DNA of 15,354 bases from Clostridium fallax (GTDB lineage: Bacteria > Bacillota > Clostridia > Clostridiales > Clostridiaceae). The stretch spans positions 1 to 15,354 of the forward strand of contig NZ_FQVM01000039.1 of the NCBI RefSeq assembly GCF_900129365.1. The letters run 5' to 3'. Numbering within the stretch: position 1 is the first letter of the stretch; every line of letters begins with the position of its first letter. Position numbers and translations under genes: made by a program. The notes below the pieces were generated by a model. The model was given only the letters and a program-made list of their open reading frames with translations. It was not told where the DNA came from and searched no databases. This document shows, one piece after another, positions 6,183 to 11,903 of the stretch.

Positions 6183-7436
6183 ATGCCATTAGATAAAACA
6201 GTAGTAGAATTATTTGCTGGTGTTGGTGGATTTCATTTAGGATTAAGTAAATCTTCTGATGATTGGAATGTTCTATTAGCTAATCAATGGGAGCCAAGCA
6301 GAACGAAACAAGATGCCTTTGAATGTTATGTAAGTCATTTTCCTAATACTAAAGCTTTAAATATAGATATTGCTGAAATAAATAATAATCCAGATATATA
6401 TAAAATACCTAATCATTCATTATTAGTTGGTGGTTTTCCATGTCAAGATTATTCTGTTGCTAGTACAGGAGCTAAAGGAATACAAGGGAAAAAAGGTGTA
6501 CTATGGTGGGAAATTGAGAAGATAGTGGAAAGAAAAAGAGCACCTTTTATTTTATTAGAGAATGTAGATAGATTATTAAAATCTCCAACTAAACAAAGAG
6601 GAAGAGATTTTGGTATAATTTTAACTTGTCTTAGAGATTTAGGATATAATGTTGAATGGCGAGTTATAAATGCAGCAGATTATGGATTTCCACAAAAAAG
6701 AAGAAGAGTATTTATTTTTGCTTATCATAATACTACAGAGTATTTTAAATCTGTAAGAAATTTTATTAAGGAAAATAATATTAAAAATTATTTTGAAGAA
6801 AATAGTTTCTTTAGTAGTGCATTCAATATAGAAGGAATAGTAGCTGAATCAAATTGCGTTTTAGATAAAAATATATTAGATATATCTAATGAGTTTTCAT
6901 TTCCTTTTTTAGAATCAGGTATTTTAAATGGTAATGAATTATGCACTTATAAGGTAATACCTAAAGTTATTAAGCCTGTAACATTAGGTGAAATATTAGA
7001 ACATAATGTTGATGAAAGTTTTTATTTAGGTGATGATTTAGATAAATGGAAATATATGAAGGGAGCTAAAGCAGAACCTAGAAAGAGTAAAGATGGACAT
7101 GAATATATGTATAGAGAAGGGGCATTAGCTTTCCCAGATAATTTAGATGTTCCATCTAGAACAATGCTTACAAGTGAATCTAGTAAAAATAGAAGTACAC
7201 ATGTTGTAAGAGATCCTATAACAAGTAAACTTAGAATTTTAACACCAATTGAATGTGAAAGATTAAATGGATTTGACGATAATTGGACTAATACTGGAAT
7301 GACTCAAAGATTTAGATATTTCTGTATGGGAAATGCTTTGGTTGTAGGATTAATTGAAAGAATGGGAAAAAGATTAAATTATATTTTTGAGAATGAAAAA
7401 ACTATAATTTCTGAGGTTGATGTAGAGAATGAATAA
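6183..7436 (+). CDS. DNA (cytosine-5-)-methyltransferase, M.Sau3AI-like (predicted GATC)
   Basis: This 417-aa protein, close to M.Sau3AI in size, transfers methyl from SAM to C5 of cytosine. Motif I is ELFAGVGGFHLGL (9-21). Motif IV is GGFPCQDYS with catalytic C87. Motif VI is ENV (126-128), motif VIII QKRRRVFIF (171-179), motif IX RILTPIECERLNGF (351-364) and motif X GNALVVGLIERMG (383-395). The target recognition region lies between about 190 and 345. All motifs are intact, so the enzyme should be active and protect GATC sites from the divergent Sau3AI-type nuclease. GGAGAGG precedes ATG. Spontaneous deamination of its 5-methylcytosine makes T:G mismatches, relevant to the third gene of the locus. 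Confidence 0.92.
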   Translation: MPLDKTVVELFAGVGGFHLGLSKSSDDWNVLLANQWEPSRTKQDAFECYVSHFPNTKALNIDIAEINNNPDIYKIPNHSLLVGGFPCQDYSVASTGAKGIQGKKGVLWWEIEKIVERKRAPFILLENVDRLLKSPTKQRGRDFGIILTCLRDLGYNVEWRVINAADYGFPQKRRRVFIFAYHNTTEYFKSVRNFIKENNIKNYFEENSFFSSAFNIEGIVAESNCVLDKNILDISNEFSFPFLESGILNGNELCTYKVIPKVIKPVTLGEILEHNVDESFYLGDDLDKWKYMKGAKAEPRKSKDGHEYMYREGALAFPDNLDVPSRTMLTSESSKNRSTHVVRDPITSKLRILTPIECERLNGFDDNWTNTGMTQRFRYFCMGNALVVGLIERMGKRLNYIFENEKTIISEVDVENE

Positions 7437-7440
7437 ATAA

Positions 7441-7489
7441 AAAACACTATTGCTATATAAATTGATTATTGCAATAGTGTTTTTTTTAT
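7441..7489. terminator. Bidirectional terminator between methyltransferase and nuclease genes
   Basis: AAAACACTATTGC (7441-7453) pairs perfectly with GCAATAGTGTTTT (7471-7483). T-runs lie on both strands outside the stem. It is shared by the convergent methyltransferase (stop 7436) and EVE-nuclease (stop 7505) genes. Confidence 0.85.
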
Positions 7490-7504
7490 TTAAGAGTAAA
7501 ATCG

Positions 7505-8688
7505 TTAAGAAATACATTTAAGTTCTAATAATTTAGTTTCTCTATTAAATGTATATTTAATTAATTTTAAGTTTGTCCAAATGGATGATGTTATGGGATG
7601 AGATTTTGTAATAAAATTTCTTTTAGCTAATTTATTTTTTTCTTCAATTATAGATTTATCAAATTCATTTGCAATAAGAAAGGCATTAATCATTGAATAA
7701 TCACCAAAAGAATATTGTTGGTTTATCCAATCAACATATTTTAATGTTTGTTCAATATCTTGTATTTTAGCAGCACCTTTCTTAAGTTCTATTACTAAAT
7801 ATTTAGAAATTGTACCATAAAAATTAGGAATATATTTATACCCAAATATATCCATTTTATCCATATAATCAATTGGTTTAAATGGAGATGCGATAACTTG
7901 ATGTGATATATAATCACAACAATCCAATATATCTATTGTATTTTTAACCTTATTAGATATTTGGCAAATAACAGCAGCTTCTATAGCCATTTCATGATAA
8001 ATAATATTTTTATTAGATGAATAATATAAAATTTTTTTTGTATCAAGAATATAATTTTTATTCAATTTATTTTTAATATTATTATGATATGTTGAATCAA
8101 AACTAAAAAATATATCAGTATTATCAGCATTATCACTAAGAAAATTTTCATTACGTTTTAAAATAATATCTTTAAGAGCTTTATTTTCTTCATCATCAAT
8201 TTTAAGAAAGGATATTTTCCAAAAAGCTCTAAGCATTTTAAATTTACATGGATTAGATAATAAAATATCATCTATATCAATTCCATTTTTAAAAAAGAAA
8301 GGACTAGGCTTAAATATACAAATCCATCTATTGTTAGGACTATTTTCACCAAAATCTATAAGTAAATGCTTTTTTATATTTTTATATTTTTATATTTTAC
8401 AATTGATGGTTCATCTGCATTAGGATAGTTATTAAATTTACAATCATTATATATATTTTTTAATACTCCTATACCATATATTTTTCGTTTAATAAAAAAA
8501 TATATATTATCACCAGCCTTCATGCTTGAATAATCAGCTAAAGTACCTTCTTGAGATACACCCCAGTAATATGAATTTTTAGAACCTTTATGTATCTTTG
8601 CTTCTTTTAAAGTAGTAGAATAAACTCCTTTATTTATGAAATCAGTTAATGAATTAATATTATTAAGAGACATTATGTAACCAGCCAT
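7505..8688 (-). pseudogene. EVE-like plus NucS-like PD-(D/E)XK nuclease, frameshifted in an 8-bp repeat (possibly phase-variable)
   Basis: Two ORFs form one gene. The 5' part (8688-8374, 104 aa) has SYYWGVSQEGTLADYSSMKAGDNIYFFIKRKIYGIGVL, resembling EVE/PUA-like modified-base readers. The 3' frame continues without a stop from the repeat (KKHLLIDFGENSPNNRW) through KMLRAFWKISFLKIDDEENK into a PD-(D/E)XK core. Numbered from M at 8236, this core has E86 (HEMAIEAAV), D129 (MDIFG) and E150-x-K152 (YLVIELKKGAA), then QTLKYVDW, the order seen in NucS/DUF91-type nucleases. The frames join at three TATAAAAA units (minus strand); two or five units would give one continuous frame (391 aa with two). AGGAGG precedes ATG 8688. 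It ends convergent with the methyltransferase, so it probably belongs to the R-M locus. Modification-dependent cleavage or T:G mismatch repair are both conceivable. As sequenced, the nuclease half is not translated in frame. Confidence 0.72.
8371..8394 (-). repeat. Three perfect 8-bp tandem repeats (TATAAAAA on the coding strand) at the frameshift
   Basis: The units occupy 8387-8394, 8379-8386 and 8371-8378, with a further partial unit (TTTT) at 8395-8398. Because 8 is not a multiple of 3, each gain or loss changes the frame of the gene. Loss of one unit joins the two ORFs exactly (KYKNI-KKHLLIDFG). Confidence 0.9.
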
Positions 8689-8794
8689 AGATATATACCT
8701 CCTATACTTTTTATATAGAAATAATCTATTTTTATTATAAAATGATTAACATTATGAATATATTATATATATAAATATTATAAAAATAGTCAAA

Positions 8795-9110
8795 GGAAGT
8801 TTTGGACCAGCATACATTCTGCTATAAAAGGTCAAAGCCAAAGAAGAAGCAGAAAATAAGCAGTTCCAAAAACATTAATCCGCTAAGGCGTAACGGGCAA
8901 ATTAAACTTTATAAAATTAAAACAATAAATATAATGAAATAAAAATAATAAAAGTAAACTAAGAATATTATTTAAACGGAAGTTCAATTTGCCCTGGTAC
9001 CAAAAAGGAAAGTTTGTACAAGCATCTATTTGCCTGAAGCTAGGGTAAATTCTCTAAAGAGCAAACAAAAGCTTGTCCAAACTAAAAAAAGAAAAAGACA
9101 AGCTTTAGAT
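8795..9110 (+). ncRNA. Candidate structured RNA, proximal part
   Basis: Several nested pairings are visible. GTTTTGGA (8799-8806) pairs with TCCAAAAAC (8865-8873) and encloses an AGCA/TGCT hairpin (8809-8823). GGGCAAATTAAACTT (8895-8909) pairs with AAGTTCAATTTGCCC (8980-8994), 14 of 15 bases, around an A-rich loop of 70 nt. The block closes with a 10-bp T-tailed hairpin at 9068-9106. Strand is guessed from that tail. I cannot match it to tmRNA, RNase P, 6S, SRP, T-box or group II intron signatures. It may be the 5' part of a longer RNA reaching to 9775. Confidence 0.5.
9068..9106. terminator. 10-bp hairpin AAAGCTTGTC / GACAAGCTTT
   Basis: Perfect arms at 9068-9077 and 9097-9106 enclose an A-rich 19-nt loop. 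The plus-strand side continues TAGATTTTAATTC, a weak T-tail. The minus-strand side continues TTGTTTGC. It could be a terminator or an internal stem of a larger RNA. Confidence 0.5.
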
Positions 9111-9501
9111 TTTAATTCTAATTTTTATTCATAAACTTTAGATTATAAAAATAATATACTATGAAAATATATATCATAAAATAGTTTTACAATGATATAT
9201 ATCATTTATATATAGTACATTATAGAGAATAATTACATTTTTTCTCTTTATAAATTAGGCACTAATCCTGCCACCCAAAAAGAGGACAGGCTTCTCCCTA
9301 GCACTTCTAAGCGCCTAAAAGTCTCTTCGGCAAGCTCCGAGCCTTTTATTCACTAAGAATTGCACGGTTTTAGCTAGTCCCTTGTTTGGGTCCCGGCAGA
9401 GTGCGTGGTGGTGGACATGCTCCCAGTATAAATAGTCAAGTACAAGCATTAAAAAGACTTGTCCTTATCTATTTAACTGCAAGGCAAGTCCACCACTTTT
9501 T

Positions 9502-9644
9502 GTATTCCTATGGGGTCTTTTTAGCGGAGATATGGGGTCATTTGGCTTGTCCTATTAGATAACAAATGTATTTTGGAGTTATCTAATAGGACAAGCCTTT
9601 TAGGTATTCCTAATAGGTCCTTTCTAGGGAAGAGCTGCGAGGTC
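9502..9644. repeat. Diverged 40-nt direct repeat flanking a perfect hairpin
   Basis: Copy A (9502-9539) and copy B (9604-9644) share GTATTCCTA, then a GGTC block, TTTnTAG, GG, AGA and a final GGTC. The symmetrical hairpin at 9544-9597 lies exactly between them. The copies have several substitutions and short indels, as expected for RNA substructures conserved in shape. Confidence 0.6.
9544..9597. repeat. Perfect 20-bp inverted repeat
   Basis: Arms 9544-9563 and 9578-9597 match at all 20 positions around a 14-nt loop. The plus strand continues TTTTAGG, only four T, so it is a poor terminator. A stem this long with no mismatch indicates an RNA hairpin or recent palindromic element. Confidence 0.9.
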
Positions 9645-9697
9645 TTTTATTATATATAAACTTTAAATAATGAAAAACTAAAAGATATTGTGGAACT

Positions 9698-9770
9698 TGC
9701 CCCAACAGAGTGGACAAGCGGAGGGCTAGTCCACCTTCCACAAGCCCACCGCTTGTCTAAGGTTGGGGCA
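9698..9770. repeat. Three-tier stacked hairpin
   Basis: TGCCCCAAC (9698-9706) pairs with GTTGGGGCA (9762-9770). Inside it GACAAGCGG (9713-9721) pairs with CCGCTTGTC (9749-9757), and inside that GGGCT (9723-9727) pairs with AGCCC (9743-9747). All three stems are perfect and separated by short internal loops. It is a separate GC-rich island and may be an independent small RNA or the end of the large one. Confidence 0.8.
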
Positions 9771-9931
9771 TAATGTGAAATAACTAAAATAAAACTTAAA
9801 TTATATATATAAATTTAAAAAAGGATAATAACTGAAATATCATTATAGAAATAGAAAAAGAATTGGTATAGAGATTCATTAAGAATGATTTAATTATAAA
9901 AATAAGTAATTTATTAAAATAATAGGGGGTT

Positions 9932-10047
9932 ACTAGGCAAAAACAGTAGATTTTTATGAATAAAACTAATTATTATTAAATCTTATAAATATTACTGAAA
10001 CAATAATTAAAAATTCACTAAGAAAAAATCAACAGTCCTTTCCTAGT
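9932..10047. other. Possible long-range stem in AT-rich DNA
   Basis: ACTAGG (9932-9937) pairs with CCTAGT (10042-10047), and GATTTTT (9949-9955) with AAAAATC (10024-10030), in nested order. Arms are short and the interior is AT-rich, so chance pairing is possible. Confidence 0.3.
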
Positions 10048-10175
10048 TCAAAAAATAAACAAAAAATTAGTATGATTTTAATTATAAATATTTATACATT
10101 TTATTAAAAAAAGATAAAAAACACGAACATTAAAGACTTTTAGTTCCGATATGGAAAAATAGGAAAAAATAATTC

Positions 10176-10196
10176 GGAGGGCAAATGGAGGGCAAA
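10176..10196. repeat. Direct repeat of GGAGGGCAAA
   Basis: Two copies (10176-10185 and 10187-10196) have an 11-bp period, in a GC-richer patch just downstream of the tRNA-Leu terminator. No gene is associated. Such short repeats occur near integration sites, but nothing else supports an attachment site here. Confidence 0.5.
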
Positions 10197-10201
10197 AGGG
10201 T

Positions 10202-10236
10202 AAAAAAAGAGCTTTGGATATAAATTCCAAAGCTCT
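10202..10236 (-). terminator. Terminator of the tRNA-Leu transcript
   Basis: AGAGCTTTGGA (10208-10218) pairs perfectly with TCCAAAGCTCT (10226-10236). On the minus strand it is followed by a run of seven T and lies 17 bp past the tRNA 3' end. Confidence 0.85.
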
Positions 10237-10253
10237 AAAACCTAGTGTTTATC

Positions 10254-10340
10254 TGGTGCCGAAGGCGGGACTTGAACCCGCACGAGTGTGAACCCGACGG
10301 ATTTTGAGTCCGTTGCGTCTGCCAATTCCACCACTCCGGC
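10254..10340 (-). tRNA. tRNA-Leu (anticodon CAA)
   Basis: This 87-nt class II tRNA begins GCCGGAG, pairing with CTTCGGC at the 3' end, and has CCA encoded (10254-10256). The anticodon arm is ACGGA-CTCAAAA-TCCGT, giving anticodon CAA, which reads the leucine codon TTG. A long variable arm (CGGGTTCACACTCG) and a GGTTCAAGTCC T-loop confirm a leucine-type class II tRNA. It is a single-gene transcript with its own promoter and terminator. The 3' ends of such genes are frequent integration sites. Confidence 0.95.
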
Positions 10341-10352
10341 TTAACACAAAAT

Positions 10353-10381
10353 ATTTTATCATATATAACTTTAAAGTGCAA
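10353..10381 (-). promoter_or_regulatory. Promoter of tRNA-Leu
   Basis: On the minus strand TTGCAC (10376-10381) and TAAAAT (10353-10358) are 17 bp apart. Transcription would start about 5-7 bp before the mature tRNA. Confidence 0.6.
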
Positions 10382-10494
10382 GAAATTTTTAGTTTATAGG
10401 GAATAATAGAAGAGTATTATATTAAAACTTTATAAATTTAAAATAACGATGTAAAAATAATAATATTAGTCTTATATTATTATTTTTATTGAGA

Positions 10495-10577
10495 TTAGTA
10501 TTATATAATTGATTTCGATAATATAAAATATATAGTAAAAAACTGGTGTTAAAAAATTAATATTATATAATTGATTT
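10495..10577. repeat. 21-bp direct repeat, two copies
   Basis: Copies at 10495-10515 and 10557-10577 share TATTATATAATTGATTT and differ at one of 21 positions. The spacing is 62 bp. They may be duplicated promoter-like segments or a slippage product. Confidence 0.6.
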
Positions 10578-10590
10578 TAATTGTTGATCT

Positions 10591-10635
10591 AAAAAACTAT
10601 GAGTTTAGATTTTAAATCTTTATTCATAGTTTTTT
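10591..10635. terminator. Orphan hairpin with T-tails on both sides
   Basis: AAAAAACTATGA (10591-10602) pairs perfectly with TCATAGTTTTTT (10624-10635), and the interior AGATTT/AAATCT extends the stem. It has terminator features in both directions but no gene on either side within 200 bp, so a small RNA could end here. Confidence 0.6.
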
Positions 10636-10790
10636 ATATTTGTAAAATACATATATCTTAAATTATTATTTTTAGTATTTATTAATTCATATATAAATTT
10701 ATAAGAATATAATAATAAAATTTGAGCTTTTATTTTGAACTTTATCTTTATATAGTATTTAGCTATAAAGAAATTCCTTATAAAAAATAA

Positions 10791-10822
10791 CTTCTTATTA
10801 ATACATATTATTAATAAGGAAG
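10791..10822. repeat. Inverted repeat with CTTCTTATTAATA arm
   Basis: CTTCTTATTAATA (10791-10803) is complementary to TATTAATAAGGAAG (10809-10822) with one bulge and a CATAT loop. No T-run follows on the plus strand. Role unknown. Confidence 0.5.
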
Positions 10823-11001
10823 ATTTCAAATTAAAGATATAAAGTTGATTTTAAATGTGATAAAAATGCTTTAGCAATAAATCTTAAATAATTGAGATAA
10901 TAGATATTGTTTTCAATAAATTGTAATTTTAATAATAAAAATTTATTTCATAAAAAGAAAATATAAACGTTTACTGAAATATTTTGTATAAAATCGTAGA
11001 A

Positions 11002-11016
11002 AATTTTTAGAAAGAT
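11002..11016. promoter_or_regulatory. Possible CodY box upstream of the Fe-S scaffold operon
   Basis: AATTTTTAGAAAGAT matches the known CodY consensus AATTTTCWGAAAATT at 12 of 15 positions and lies immediately upstream of the predicted -35 box. In AT-rich DNA chance matches of this quality are frequent. Confidence 0.3.
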
Positions 11017-11017
11017 A

Positions 11018-11046
11018 TTGTTACAATGGTTATGATTTGTTAGAAT
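11018..11046 (+). promoter_or_regulatory. Promoter of the Fe-S scaffold / GGGtGRT operon
   Basis: TTGTTA (11018-11023) and TAGAAT (11041-11046) are 17 bp apart. The leader would be about 118 nt and contains TAACCCAGT twice (near 11067 and 11086), which may matter for leader structure. The only alternatives upstream are weaker. Confidence 0.5.
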
Positions 11047-11170
11047 AAAAGTGTTAGTTAAAAACTAACCCAGTGGGAACAAAAATAACCCAGTTGATAA
11101 TTATCTATGATCTAATAAATTTTATTTAATAGGTTGTGATTAATTAATATTAGGGAGGAGAAAAAAGTAT

Positions 11171-11863
11171 ATGATGTATTCAAGAGAAGTTGAAGAAATG
11201 TGTGTAGTTGCCAAAGGTCCAAATCACGGTCCAGCTCCAATTCCTGTAGAAGGAAAATGGGTTCAATCAAAAGAAGTAAAGGATATTTCAGGCTTAACTC
11301 ATGGTATAGGTTGGTGTGCGCCACAACAAGGAGCTTGTAAATTAACTTTAAATGTTAAAGACGGTATAATAGAGGAAGCTTTAGTTGAGACTATCGGATG
11401 TTCTGGTATGACTCACTCAGCTGCTATGGCTTCAGAAATATTACCAGGAAAGACTATATTAGAAGCTTTAAACACAGATTTAGTTTGTGATGCTATAAAT
11501 ACAGCAATGAGAGAATTATTCCTTCAAATAGTATATGGAAGAACTCAAACTGCTTTCTCAGAAGGTGGACTTCCAATAGGTGCAGGTCTAGAAGACTTAG
11601 GAAAGGGATTAAGAAGCCAAGTTGGTACTATGTATGGAACTTTAGCTAAAGGTCCTAGATACTTAGAAATGGCTGAAGGATATGTTACTGAAGTTGGTTT
11701 AGATGCTGATGATCAAATCATAGGATACAAGTTCGTTCACCTAGGTAAGATGATGGAAATGATCACTAAGGGAATGGATGCTGCAGAAGCTTTAGAAAAA
11801 GCTGTTGGTCAATACGGAAGATTTGATGAAGCTGTTAAAAAGATCAACCCAAGACACGAATAA
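11171..11863 (+). CDS. IscU/NifU-like iron-sulfur cluster assembly scaffold protein
   Basis: The 230-aa protein is longer than IscU (about 130 aa). An IscU-like core runs from about residue 45 to 135: GIGWCAPQQGACKLTLNVKDG (C49, C56), then ETIGCSGMTHSAAMASEIL (C77), then NTDLVCDAINTAM (C106), the spaced cysteines expected for an Fe-S scaffold. A family-specific C-terminal part (LAKGPRYLEMAEGYVTEVGL...) follows. It probably builds or carries Fe-S clusters, but the client is unknown. ATG 11171 is chosen because GGGAGGAG ends 10 bp upstream. It is the first gene of a two-gene operon, 40 bp before the GGGtGRT gene, with C-ending codons (AAC, CAC, ATC) more frequent than in the rest of the window, a sign of high expression. 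Confidence 0.82.
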   Translation: MMYSREVEEMCVVAKGPNHGPAPIPVEGKWVQSKEVKDISGLTHGIGWCAPQQGACKLTLNVKDGIIEEALVETIGCSGMTHSAAMASEILPGKTILEALNTDLVCDAINTAMRELFLQIVYGRTQTAFSEGGLPIGAGLEDLGKGLRSQVGTMYGTLAKGPRYLEMAEGYVTEVGLDADDQIIGYKFVHLGKMMEMITKGMDAAEALEKAVGQYGRFDEAVKKINPRHE

Positions 11864-11903
11864 TCCCAATTGCATATAAAAAATATTTGAGGAGGATTTT
11901 AAG

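Larger units (their letters stand above)
9250..9660. ncRNA. Candidate large structured RNA, GC-rich part
   Basis: This is the most GC-rich non-coding stretch in the window. A long-range stem joins GTGGTGGAC (9408-9416) and GTCCACCAC (9488-9496). Inside it TAAATAG (9429-9435) pairs with CTATTTA (9469-9475), and CAAGT/ACTTG closes an inner hairpin. Further pairings include TTAGGC near 9256 with GCCTAA near 9313, and a 20-bp perfect hairpin at 9544-9597. Transcription strand is unclear. Size, ornament and closeness to a tRNA recall large RNA classes such as ROOL or GOLLD, but I cannot confirm a match from memory. Confidence 0.5.
8701..10250. other. 1.5-kb gene-free region with GC-rich structured islands
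   Basis: No ORF of plausible composition is present on either strand. Against the surrounding AT-rich DNA, blocks at about 8830-8900, 8975-9070, 9255-9560, 9605-9645 and 9690-9770 are clearly richer in G and C and full of nested inverted repeats. In AT-rich genomes this is a classic sign of structured non-coding RNA. The remainder (9775-10200) is plain AT-rich DNA apart from features listed separately. Confidence 0.7.
10382..11001. other. AT-rich gene-free interval
   Basis: The only ORF here (10620-10829, minus) is low-complexity Ile/Lys/Phe sequence with a TTG start and no ribosome binding site, so it is discounted. The interval holds a 21-bp imperfect direct repeat (10495-10577), a 12-bp T-tailed hairpin (10591-10635) and a 13-bp inverted repeat (10791-10822). 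No gene is assigned. Confidence 0.6.

Noticed and set aside
9250..9780. CRISPR array or integron attC sites
   Set aside because: Repeats are not evenly spaced with unique spacers, and the GCCCCAAC/GTTGGGGC arms do not fit the attC core consensus.
10176..10200. Remnant of a phage integrase C-terminus
   Set aside because: The frame reading through GGAGGGCAAA shows a stop within 60 bp upstream and no recombinase motifs; no integrase fragment could be supported.
10620..10829. 69-aa ORF on the minus strand
   Set aside because: Low-complexity Ile/Lys/Phe/Tyr content, TTG start without a ribosome binding site, and it overlaps a terminator and an inverted repeat.
11112..11324. 70-aa minus-strand ORF
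   Set aside because: Antisense to the start of the Fe-S scaffold gene, with no recognisable protein features.
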